Shown here in pieces: positions 1-5,917 of a stretch of DNA of 5,917 nucleotides. The DNA comes from Treponema sp. GTDB taxonomy: Bacteria; Spirochaetota; Spirochaetia; Treponematales; Breznakiellaceae. The notes under the pieces are model-generated. The model ran no database searches, was not told where the DNA came from, and saw only the letters and a list, made by a program, of their open reading frames with translations. Position 1 is the stretch's first letter. Every line of letters starts with the position of its first letter. The position numbers and the translations under genes were made by a program. The stretch is from positions 1 to 5,917 of the forward strand of contig JAISJS010000294.1 of assembly GCA_031261385.1 (NCBI GenBank), written 5' to 3'.

Positions 1-54
1 CAACCGGGCGGCGGGAGCAAACCCGTAACAACAAAAACGTCTCCGCAAAGGATA

Positions 55-93
55 CTCTGCAGAATACGGGCAGCATGCCGGGGTTCTGCAGAG
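55..93 (+). repeat. Perfect 10-bp inverted repeat (potential mRNA hairpin) upstream of the first ATPase gene
   Basis: The left arm CTCTGCAGAA (55-64) is the exact reverse complement of the right arm TTCTGCAGAG (84-93). The 19-base loop contains a small nested stem, GGCA (69-72) with TGCC (76-79) around GCA. The flanking bases A54 and T94 extend the stem by one pair. No run of T follows on either strand, so it does not look like a standard intrinsic terminator. It ends 34 bases before the first start codon. It could be a messenger-stabilising or attenuating hairpin between an upstream gene and the ATPase gene, or an operator for a dimeric regulator. The repeat is seen directly; the role is inference. 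Confidence 0.6.
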
Positions 94-117
94 TCTTGAA
101 TATCAGGATGACGAATC

Positions 118-122
118 GGGGA
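118..122 (+). promoter_or_regulatory. Likely ribosome binding site for the first ATPase gene
   Basis: GGGGA lies 5 bases before the ATG at 128. It is a modest Shine-Dalgarno match, but the next in-frame ATG (170) has nothing better in front of it, which supports the start at 128. No convincing -35/-10 promoter pair was seen in 1-127, so the promoter may lie further upstream. Confidence 0.4.
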
Positions 123-127
123 TAGGG

Positions 128-1642
128 ATGTCTTTAGAAACGACAGAAGGGCCGGAATACCGTATACAGATGACCGATATCTGTAAGAGTTTCGGCGGTG
201 TCCATGCGCTTGAATCTGTTTCCCTCAACGTGAAGCGGGGAGAAATTTATGCCTTGGTAGGGGAAAACGGAGCGGGCAAGTCAACCCTGATGAAGATCCT
301 TTCGGGGGCCACCATACCGGACTCGGGGGAAATACGCATCGAAGGTAAAACGGTACACATCCATAACCCGAAGATGGGAATCGATCTCGGCGTATCGGTT
401 ATCTATCAGGAGCTTGCGCTGATGCCGGATATGTCGGTCACGGAGAATATATTCATAGACCGGATAAACACGGGCATGAAGATTATCAATTGGAAACAGC
501 TCCATGGGGAAGCAAAGAAAATACTGAAGGACCTGGGGTTTGAAAAAATATCACCCTCAAAAAAGGCAGCGGATTTTTCGATTGCCTATCAGCAAATCGT
601 TGAGATCTGCAAAGCCCTCTCCCGGAATTCTTTTATTTTGGTATTGGACGAGCCCACCGCCGTTCTTTCTACGGTTGAAACGGAACAGCTTTTCAAACTG
701 CTCAAGAAGCTCAGGGACGACGGGGTATCCATTATTTACATATCCCACCGCCTGAAGGAAATTTTTCAGATATGCGACCGCGGTACCGTACTCCGGGACG
801 GCAAAAACGCCGGGAACGTTACCATTTCAGAAATCGACGAACACACCCTTGTAAGCATGATGATTGGCCGTGAGCTGCAGAACTATTTTCCAAAACGGAC
901 ATCCCATATAGGGGAGGTGATCTTTGAAGCGAAGAATATTGTCAGGGGAACGGTGGTTAACGATGTTTCCTTTACCGTTCATGCGGGTGAAGTGTTCGGG
1001 ATTTCAGGCCTCGTGGGCGCCGGAAGAACAGAAACCCTTATGGCAATACTCGGGGAGGATAAGCGGGACGGCGGCAGCATCTTTATCAAAGGGAAGGAAG
1101 TCGGCATCCATTCTCCGATTGACGCCCTGAAGGCGGGCATATCACTGCTCCCGGAGGATCGCAAAACCCAGGGCGTATTACTTGAGCTTCCCATAATGCA
1201 TAATATTACCATCAGCTGCCTCAGCAAACTGTGCCGCATTATCGGTGTGATAGACGGCCGGCGTGAACGGGAGACTGCGGACAGGCTTATCAAAAAACTC
1301 AGGATCAAGATTGGTAACCCCTGGGACCCCTGCTCCAGCCTTTCCGGCGGAAACCAGCAAAAGGTTTCGATATCCAAGCTGTTGGGGGCAGACTGCGCGG
1401 TGCTTTTTTTTGACGAGCCGACCCGGGGCGTTGATGTGGGGGCAAAGGTAGAGATATACAATATTATTAATGAAATTGTTACGGAGGGCTATGGGGTGGT
1501 CATGGTGTCTTCCGAAATGCCGGAAATCATCGGGATGTGCGATAGGGTGGCGGTCATGCGCAATGGCCGGATAACAGGGGTCCTGAATAAGGATGAACTG
1601 ACGGAGCAAAACCTGATAAAATATTCTATGGAGGTGGTCTGA
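128..1642 (+). CDS. Sugar ABC transporter ATP-binding protein, RbsA/MglA type (CUT2 class), copy 1
   Basis: This 504-residue cytoplasmic ATPase powers a sugar importer; it has the usual length for the RbsA/MglA family and two fused nucleotide-binding domains. Domain 1 (about 12-250) has Walker A GENGAGKST (45-53), Q-loop Q94, a family-typical relaxed signature (S151-Q155), Walker B LVLDEPTA (171-178) and switch H207. Domain 2 (about 263-500) has a degenerate Walker A GLVGAGRTE (294-302) with R300 where Lys is expected, a canonical signature LSGGNQ (405-410), Walker B around D429-E430 and E463 replacing the switch His. This asymmetry is normal in the family and implies one competent and one degenerate ATP site. 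The stop is 2 bases before the permease start, so the two are coupled. The transported substrate cannot be read from the ATPase. It is a paralogue of the ATPase at 3555-5051. Family assignment is very secure; ribose, galactose, xylose or a cyclitol are all possible substrates. Confidence 0.96.
   Translation: MSLETTEGPEYRIQMTDICKSFGGVHALESVSLNVKRGEIYALVGENGAGKSTLMKILSGATIPDSGEIRIEGKTVHIHNPKMGIDLGVSVIYQELALMPDMSVTENIFIDRINTGMKIINWKQLHGEAKKILKDLGFEKISPSKKAADFSIAYQQIVEICKALSRNSFILVLDEPTAVLSTVETEQLFKLLKKLRDDGVSIIYISHRLKEIFQICDRGTVLRDGKNAGNVTISEIDEHTLVSMMIGRELQNYFPKRTSHIGEVIFEAKNIVRGTVVNDVSFTVHAGEVFGISGLVGAGRTETLMAILGEDKRDGGSIFIKGKEVGIHSPIDALKAGISLLPEDRKTQGVLLELPIMHNITISCLSKLCRIIGVIDGRRERETADRLIKKLRIKIGNPWDPCSSLSGGNQQKVSISKLLGADCAVLFFDEPTRGVDVGAKVEIYNIINEIVTEGYGVVMVSSEMPEIIGMCDRVAVMRNGRITGVLNKDELTEQNLIKYSMEVV
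1630..1635 (+). promoter_or_regulatory. Strong ribosome binding site for permease 1, embedded in the ATPase 1 3' end
   Basis: GGAGGT sits 9 bases before the ATG at 1645 and is encoded by the last codons of ATPase 1 (Met-Glu-Val-Val). The sequence serves both as coding DNA and as the Shine-Dalgarno site, which suggests coupled translation. The second ATPase-permease junction has the same geometry (5039-5044 to 5054). Confidence 0.75.
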
Positions 1643-1644
1643 CA

Positions 1645-2637
1645 ATGAACACGGGCATCCCGTTCAACAGCATCAAAAGGATCTGCAAGGAGTACAGCTG
1701 CTTTATTATTCTTATCGGGCTCATCATCGTTGCGTCCATACTTTCACCGGTCTTTTTCAGCAAACAGAATATATTCAACGTCTTCAGGCAGCAGGCGCCG
1801 ATTGCGATGCTGGCCCTTGGGGTGCTTATCGTAATAGTGACCGGTGGTATTGATCTATCGACCGGCGCAATGCTTGCGGTAAGTAACACCGTAGTGGCCT
1901 ACTTCATTACCTTCCTTCATTTTGATTCAATGATGGGTGTGTGGCTCGCCATTGTAATGGGCATCTTAGTCGGTACGGCGATTGGCTGCGTCAACGGCGC
2001 TATTGTGGCGTACCTTAAGATGCCTTCCTTCATTGTTACCCTTGCAATCACCACCATGGGCCGGGGAGTAGCCTACATGATAACCATGGGTTCACCCATA
2101 CGTCTTCCGGTTAAACCGGATATAAATCCCGGCAGCGAGCGGTTATTCTGGTTCGGCCAGAACGGCGATCCCCTGATCGGTATGCCCTTTTCAGCCTGGG
2201 TTGTTATCCTGTTTGTAATCCTGTTTTGGTTCCTTATGAAATACACGACCTTCGGGCGGCTCATTGTGGCGACCGGCAGTAATACTGATGCGTCACGGCT
2301 GGCGGGGATCAACGTCAAAAAATATATGTTCTCCGCCTATATGATATGCGGGGCCCTCTCGGGGGTTGCGGGGGTGCTTATCACGGCACGGGCGGGAATT
2401 GCGACTCCCTCCGCCGGGACGGGGTTTGAACTGACCGCAATAGCGGCGGCGGTTATCGGGGGCGCATCCCTTTCCGGCGGCAAAGGAAGGGTCGGGAATA
2501 CCATAGTCGGCGTATTCATCCTTGCCCTAATCGGAAATATCATGAACCTGCTGAGCATACCCGTGTATCCTCAGCAGATCATGCAGGGCGCAATAATCAT
2601 CATCGCAGTCCTGTTGAATGCGGGGAAACAAAAATAA
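1645..2637 (+). CDS. Sugar ABC transporter permease, RbsC/MglC type (BPD_transp_2 family), copy 1
   Basis: This 330-residue inner-membrane protein would form the translocation pore of a CUT2 importer and dock the RbsA-type ATPase. Its length is typical of RbsC-like permeases. Hydrophobic segments fall near 19-38, 52-68, 72-90, 98-118, 119-146, 183-199, 229-248, 262-279, 284-304 and 311-326. Family landmarks are TGGIDLS (66-72), VAYLKMPSFIVTLA (121-134) and the cytoplasmic coupling-loop region GRLIVATGSN (204-213) followed by RLAGINV (218-224). The motif IGGASLSGGKG (271-281) is also characteristic. The start at 1645 is supported by GGAGGT with 9-base spacing. Its stop is one base before the next start. 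It aligns along its length with the permease at 5054, so the two could form homodimers in separate transporters or one mixed dimer; the sequence does not decide. The substrate is unknown. Confidence 0.95.
   Translation: MNTGIPFNSIKRICKEYSCFIILIGLIIVASILSPVFFSKQNIFNVFRQQAPIAMLALGVLIVIVTGGIDLSTGAMLAVSNTVVAYFITFLHFDSMMGVWLAIVMGILVGTAIGCVNGAIVAYLKMPSFIVTLAITTMGRGVAYMITMGSPIRLPVKPDINPGSERLFWFGQNGDPLIGMPFSAWVVILFVILFWFLMKYTTFGRLIVATGSNTDASRLAGINVKKYMFSAYMICGALSGVAGVLITARAGIATPSAGTGFELTAIAAAVIGGASLSGGKGRVGNTIVGVFILALIGNIMNLLSIPVYPQQIMQGAIIIIAVLLNAGKQK
2622..2626 (+). promoter_or_regulatory. Possible ribosome binding site choosing the isomerase start at 2639
   Basis: GGGGA lies 12 bases before the ATG at 2639, within the end of permease 1. 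The spacing is long, so the site is modest. An in-frame ATG at 2618 has no purine-rich site at a suitable distance and would add seven residues (MRGNKNN) unlike a TIM-barrel start. Coupling to termination of permease 1 at 2635-2637 probably helps initiation. Confidence 0.4.
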
Positions 2638-2638
2638 C

Positions 2639-3541
2639 ATGAAGTTATCCTATAACGAAGGAACGGGTATCGGCTGTTCCAGCCTGGAAAAGGATCTGGT
2701 ACTCTGTGAAAAGGCAGGGTTTGATTACATTGAGATCCATGCGGCCCTGCTGTTGGATTACGTACGTCTTCATCCGGTAAAGGAGCTTAAAGACTTTTTT
2801 GCGAAGAGCCGGCTCAAGCCCCATGCGATCAACGCGCTGTTCACCTATCCTGAACTGTTTGATCCGAAAAACACCGGTAAGGCTCTGGAGAATGACCGCG
2901 CGATGCTGGCGTATTTTCTCAGCTGCTGTCAGATTGCCAAAGAAATCGGTGACCATTACTTTATCATCGTAAACCCCATGCTGAGTGATTCGGGCAGCCT
3001 GTATGTCCCCCATGGCATCAATACGGTGGACTACCCCTATTCACGGGAGCAGGTTACGGATTTTAGTGTACGGATTCTGCGGACCCTGTCTCCTGTCGCC
3101 GCGCAGTACGAGGTCAATCTCTGTTGGGAACCGGTGTGCGGCAGGGGCTGTTCGGTCAGAACTTTGGAGCATGCCTGGGAAATTGTGAAGGAAACCGGCT
3201 GTAGTAACGTAGGGCTCGCGGTGGATAGCGTCAACCTTCATTTAAACGGGAAGCTGAATGATTTTTCAGCGATTCGGAAGGTGCCGGTGGATAAAATCTT
3301 CATCGCCCATATCAACAACTGTGATGACCGCCCGGTGGATGAATTAGGGCCTGCGGATCGCCGTTTTGTAGATTCCGGAGAAATCGACCTGAATAATTAT
3401 CTTTCCAATCTCAAGGCAGCAGGATTTAAAGGGCCCGTCTCGATAGAAACCCTGCGGCCGGAGTATTATACCTGGCCCGCCGAAAAGGTTGTTGCCGAGG
3501 CGTATCGTACCACAAAAGAGTTGGTAGACAAGTATCGTTAA
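2639..3541 (+). CDS. Sugar-phosphate isomerase/epimerase-like TIM-barrel protein (AP_endonuc_2 / xylose isomerase-like family)
   Basis: This predicted cytoplasmic protein has 300 residues, typical for the family. These (beta/alpha)8 barrels bind a divalent metal and catalyse keto-sugar epimerisation, aldose-ketose isomerisation or, in IolE, inosose dehydration. The start MKLSYNEGTGIG and following AGFDYIEI (26-33) match a first barrel strand and helix; PHAIN (61-65) fits the next strands. Predicted metal ligands are E164 (LCWEP), D196 (GLAVDS), H224 (FIAHIN) and E270 (VSIETL), in the family order E-D-H-E. The GEIDL segment (247-251) matches the usual G-x-G/I-D region before the last strand. 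At the position where tagatose 3-epimerase-like enzymes have His three residues after the metal Asp, this protein has N199, with H201 nearby. It lies between two paralogous transporter pairs, which suggests it acts on the imported compound or its phosphate. An alternative start at 2618 overlaps the permease and is less likely. Fold assignment is secure; the exact reaction (epimerase, isomerase or dehydratase) is not determined. Confidence 0.88.
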   Translation: MKLSYNEGTGIGCSSLEKDLVLCEKAGFDYIEIHAALLLDYVRLHPVKELKDFFAKSRLKPHAINALFTYPELFDPKNTGKALENDRAMLAYFLSCCQIAKEIGDHYFIIVNPMLSDSGSLYVPHGINTVDYPYSREQVTDFSVRILRTLSPVAAQYEVNLCWEPVCGRGCSVRTLEHAWEIVKETGCSNVGLAVDSVNLHLNGKLNDFSAIRKVPVDKIFIAHINNCDDRPVDELGPADRRFVDSGEIDLNNYLSNLKAAGFKGPVSIETLRPEYYTWPAEKVVAEAYRTTKELVDKYR

Positions 3542-3544
3542 CCC

Positions 3545-3550
3545 AGAGGT
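3545..3550 (+). promoter_or_regulatory. Likely ribosome binding site for the second ATPase gene
   Basis: AGAGGT lies in the 13-base gap after the isomerase stop, 4 bases before the ATG at 3555. The match is good but the spacing is short. The next in-frame ATG (3579) has no better site and would leave only one residue before the conserved start of domain 1 (QITKRFEGVKAL), so 3555 is preferred. Confidence 0.5.
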
Positions 3551-3554
3551 TGTC

Positions 3555-5051
3555 ATGCAGGAACAGTTACGGATTGATATGCGGCAAATCACCAAGCGGT
3601 TTGAGGGGGTAAAGGCCCTGAATTCCGTAAATTTGCAGGTCAGGCCCGGTGAAATCCACGCGCTTATGGGTGAAAACGGCGCCGGTAAATCAACCCTTAT
3701 GCGGGTATTGTCCGGTGCAACCCACATGGATTCGGGGCACATTTTTCTGGACGGAACGGAAATCCATTTTGCTAATCCGAAGCAGGGCATAGAGAAGGGC
3801 ATTTCCGTTATCTACCAGGAATTTGCCCTGGTCTATGATTTGACGGTGGCCGAAAACATCTATATTGATAAGCTGAGCGATAAACACGGCATCATTGACT
3901 GGAAGGGTTTGAAGCAAAAAGCAAAGGAGCAGCTTGACCAGCTTGGATTTTTAAACATTGATGTAAACGCTGCGGTCAGGGATCTGAGCGTCGCCTACCA
4001 GCAGATTGTTGAGATCTGTAAGGCGGTTACCAGAAACTGTTCCGTCCTTGTTTTGGATGAGCCCACTGCGGTACTCGCCTCCTATGAGGTTGAACAGCTT
4101 TTCCGGCTGCTGGATAACTTCAAACGAAGGGGCATTTCCATTATCTACATATCCCACCGGATTGACGAGATCCTGCGTATCTGCGACCGGGTTACCGTTT
4201 TAAAGGACGGCGCCAATGTTGATACCCTGGATGTTTCCGCCGTAGACCGGAACCGGTTGGTAAACATGATGATTGGCCGTGAACTACAAAACTTTTTTCC
4301 CCCCAGGGAACCAAAGATCGGCGGCGTTAAAATGCGCGTTAAAAATATTTCCCGGGGGAATGTGGTAAAGAATGTTTCCTTCGAGGTACGGAAGGGGGAG
4401 GTCCTTGGCATCGGGGGCCTTGTCGGTTCCGGCAGGACGGAGCTGCTCCGTGCGATCTATGGGGCGGATAAACGGGACTCCGGTGAGGTATACATTGACG
4501 GGATCAAAACAGGGATTCACTCCCCCAAGATAGCGGTGAGTAACGGTATCGGCCTGCTGCCGGAAGACCGGAAGACCCTGGGGGTGCTTTTGGACCTCCC
4601 CATACTGCACAATATTACCCTGGCAAGTTTAAAAAAATTCTGCAGCCTGCTCCACAAAATTAATTTTAAAAAGGAACTTTCCTTCTCCCGGGAAATGATA
4701 GATAAGCTAAAAATCAAACTGGGCAGCCTGGAAAATAATGTCTCAAGCCTTTCCGGGGGGAATCAGCAGAAGGTAGCCCTGTCCAAACTTCTGGCATGTG
4801 AATGCGGGATACTGTTCATGGATGAACCTACCCGGGGGGTTGATGTCGGCGCAAAGGTAGAAATTTACAAAATTATCAATGCCCTGGTAGACCAGGGGCT
4901 TGCCATGGTGGTTGTTTCTTCGGAAATGACGGAGATCATCGGCATGTGCGACCGGGCTCTTATCATGAAGGGCGGCGAAATCGTGGGCGAGCTTGGTAAA
5001 GATGAATTGACTGAAGAAAACATGATACATTATTCCATGGGGGTCAACTGA
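3555..5051 (+). CDS. Sugar ABC transporter ATP-binding protein, RbsA/MglA type (CUT2 class), copy 2
   Basis: This 498-residue cytoplasmic ATPase is a paralogue of the one at 128-1642. Domain 1 has Walker A GENGAGKST (39-47), Q-loop Q88, relaxed signature LSVAYQ (144-149), Walker B LVLDEPTA (165-172) and switch H201. Domain 2 has the degenerate Walker A GLVGSGRTE (288-296, R294 for Lys), signature LSGGNQ (399-404), Walker B around D423-E424 and E457 in place of the switch His. As in copy 1, one ATP site should be competent and one degenerate, which is the normal family state. The last 100 residues match those of copy 1 at 68 positions without gaps. The most divergent part is the stretch before the domain 2 signature (about 360-395). 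It starts 13 bases after the isomerase stop and ends 2 bases before the second permease. It could energise permease 2 alone or exchange partners with copy 1. The substrate is unknown, presumably related to that of copy 1. Confidence 0.96.
   Translation: MQEQLRIDMRQITKRFEGVKALNSVNLQVRPGEIHALMGENGAGKSTLMRVLSGATHMDSGHIFLDGTEIHFANPKQGIEKGISVIYQEFALVYDLTVAENIYIDKLSDKHGIIDWKGLKQKAKEQLDQLGFLNIDVNAAVRDLSVAYQQIVEICKAVTRNCSVLVLDEPTAVLASYEVEQLFRLLDNFKRRGISIIYISHRIDEILRICDRVTVLKDGANVDTLDVSAVDRNRLVNMMIGRELQNFFPPREPKIGGVKMRVKNISRGNVVKNVSFEVRKGEVLGIGGLVGSGRTELLRAIYGADKRDSGEVYIDGIKTGIHSPKIAVSNGIGLLPEDRKTLGVLLDLPILHNITLASLKKFCSLLHKINFKKELSFSREMIDKLKIKLGSLENNVSSLSGGNQQKVALSKLLACECGILFMDEPTRGVDVGAKVEIYKIINALVDQGLAMVVVSSEMTEIIGMCDRALIMKGGEIVGELGKDELTEENMIHYSMGVN
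5039..5044 (+). promoter_or_regulatory. Ribosome binding site-like sequence for permease 2, inside the ATPase 2 3' end
   Basis: GGGGGT lies 9 bases before the ATG at 5054 and is encoded by the last codons of ATPase 2 (Met-Gly-Val-Asn). It is weaker than the GGAGGT before permease 1 but occupies exactly the same place and distance, so the junction looks inherited from a common ancestral gene pair. Confidence 0.5.
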
Positions 5052-5053
5052 TT

Positions 5054-5917
5054 ATGAGCGACGGGATATTGAGTACCGCAAGAAGACGGGTGATAATTAA
5101 TTTTCTCTTAAAGTACAATGTGTTTATTATATTTATTATCCTCGTCATCGCGTCCAGCCTTTTATCGGATGTGTTTCTCTCCAGCGGGAATATTTTTAAT
5201 GTACTGCGGCAGCAGGTTCCTTACTTTATGATAGGCATCGGCGTATTACTGACGATTCTGACCGGCGGCATTGACCTGTCGGTGGGCGCCGGGGTTGCCC
5301 TGGGAAATTGCTGTGTTGCCCTTTTTTTGGTTAAGGGAAACCTGGATTCCCTTGGCGGAATGTTTGGGGCGATTTTGCTTACCCTGCTCATTATGCTTGC
5401 CATAGGCAGTATAACCGGGGTGCTGGTAGCCTACCTGAAAATATCCCCCTTTGTGGCGACCCTGGCGACCATGACGATTATGCGGGGCATCGCGAGTATC
5501 CTTACCGGCGGCTCCCCGATCAGGCTGCCCATGAATTTAACCGCCAGCAGAGTTCTGGTGAGCTTCGGCCAAACCTCGGACCCCCTCACCGGTGTGCCCT
5601 TACCGGTGTGGCTGGCGGTCATCGTGATCGCCCTGTTTTTATTCATCATGAAGTACACCGTCTACGGCAGGCTGGTTATCGCCACGGGGAGCAATGAAAA
5701 TGCCGTCAACCTTGCGGGGATCAACGTCAATTTCTACAAATTTTCCGCCTATGCCATTTCAGGGATCATGTGCGGCATTGCGGGAATAGTGCTCTGCTCC
5801 CGGGCTGCCATCGCGACGCCGACCATCGGCTCGGGGTTTGAACTTGACGCCATCGCGGCCTGCGTCATCGGCGGGGCAAGCCTGAGCGGCGGCCGGGGTA
5901 AGGTATCAAATACTATC
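5054..5917 (+). CDS. Sugar ABC transporter permease, RbsC/MglC type, copy 2 (partial, cut by right edge)
   Basis: The reading frame from ATG 5054 stays open for 288 codons to the window edge with no stop. By comparison with permease 1 about 43 C-terminal residues, roughly the last one or two membrane segments, are missing. It is an inner-membrane pore subunit of a CUT2 importer (BPD_transp_2 family). Landmarks in order: a hydrophobic first segment (about 22-42), NIFNVLRQQ (46-54), TGGIDLSVGAG (70-80), VAYLKISPFVATLA (125-138), GGSPIRLPM (152-160), coupling-loop region GRLVIATGSN (205-214) with LAGINV (220-225), and IGGASLSGGRG (272-282). It aligns nearly end to end with permease 1. The frame begins 2 bases after the ATPase 2 stop, so it is coupled to it. 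It is incomplete only because the window ends; there is no sign of frameshift or decay. The partnering with permease 1 and the substrate are unknown. Confidence 0.94.
   Translation, partial: MSDGILSTARRRVIINFLLKYNVFIIFIILVIASSLLSDVFLSSGNIFNVLRQQVPYFMIGIGVLLTILTGGIDLSVGAGVALGNCCVALFLVKGNLDSLGGMFGAILLTLLIMLAIGSITGVLVAYLKISPFVATLATMTIMRGIASILTGGSPIRLPMNLTASRVLVSFGQTSDPLTGVPLPVWLAVIVIALFLFIMKYTVYGRLVIATGSNENAVNLAGINVNFYKFSAYAISGIMCGIAGIVLCSRAAIATPTIGSGFELDAIAACVIGGASLSGGRGKVSNTI

Noticed and set aside
2..28. Possible C-terminal tail of an upstream gene (NRAAGANP followed by TAA at 26-28).
   Set aside because: Only eight codons are visible and another frame is also open through this region, so the tail cannot be identified. 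An upstream binding-protein gene ending here is plausible but not supportable from this window.
55..93. The inverted repeat as a Rho-independent terminator.
   Set aside because: No run of T follows the stem on the plus strand or on the minus strand, and the 19-base loop is long for a terminator.
3..125. Reading frame open from the left edge to TAG at 123-125, ending just before the ATPase start.
   Set aside because: The translation (rich in Arg, Asn, Gly, Thr) resembles no known protein end, and the perfect inverted repeat inside it fits noncoding DNA better. About 40 open codons can occur by chance.
294..302. Loss of Lys in the second Walker A and of the switch His in domain 2 of both ATPases, considered as signs of decay (residue numbers of copy 1 given as a guide; DNA about 1007-1033 and 4416-4442).
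   Set aside because: The same degenerate second site is normal in RbsA/MglA-family ATPases, and both copies are otherwise intact.
979..1645. Long minus-strand open frames (979-1461 and 1178-1645) opposite ATPase 1.
   Set aside because: They are antiparallel to a gene with complete family motifs, their translations show no recognisable domain, and they have no convincing ribosome binding sites. They are shadows of codon bias.
3344..3802. Minus-strand open frame of 152 codons spanning the isomerase-ATPase 2 boundary.
   Set aside because: It runs across the ends of two well-supported plus-strand genes, shows no recognisable domain, and would disrupt a compact operon.
1..5917. CRISPR arrays, tRNA or rRNA genes, insertion sequences and attachment sites.
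   Set aside because: No regularly spaced direct repeats, tRNA-like folds, transposase motifs or terminal repeats were seen; nearly all of the sequence is explained by five transporter or enzyme genes.

Overview
The window is one tightly packed, plus-strand operon segment devoted to sugar (or sugar-like) uptake. It holds four complete genes and one gene cut by the right edge: a double-domain ABC ATPase (128-1642), a BPD_transp_2-type permease (1645-2637), a TIM-barrel sugar-phosphate isomerase/epimerase-like protein (2639-3541), a second double-domain ABC ATPase (3555-5051) and a second permease (5054 to the right edge, no stop reached). Intergenic gaps are 2, 1, 13 and 2 bases, so all five are almost certainly co-transcribed and at least partly translationally coupled.

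The ATPases and permeases belong to the CUT2 / RbsA-RbsC (MglA-MglC) class of bacterial importers for pentoses, hexoses and similar small polyols. In this class one ATPase chain carries two nucleotide-binding domains and works with a permease dimer and a periplasmic or lipid-anchored binding protein. The two ATPase-permease pairs are clear paralogues: the last 100 residues of the ATPases align without gaps with 68 identities by hand count, and the permeases align end to end over the visible part. An ancestral pair was probably duplicated, with the isomerase gene now lying between the copies. No substrate-binding protein is visible; it may lie just upstream of position 1 or beyond the right edge.

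Positions 1-127 hold no supportable gene. They contain a perfect 10-bp inverted repeat (55-64 / 84-93) that could form an mRNA hairpin between an unseen upstream gene and the first ATPase.

The organism is a bacterium of roughly balanced base composition. Gene style and the abundance of CUT2 cassettes would fit a spirochaete such as a gut Treponema, or a clostridial relative, but this is only an impression; nothing in the window fixes the taxon. Functionally, the transporter pair(s) would import a sugar or cyclitol, and the isomerase/epimerase would carry out an early step in its catabolism. The exact substrate cannot be read from the sequence. The content is a recognisable type of system; the paired duplication around one enzyme is its most unusual aspect.
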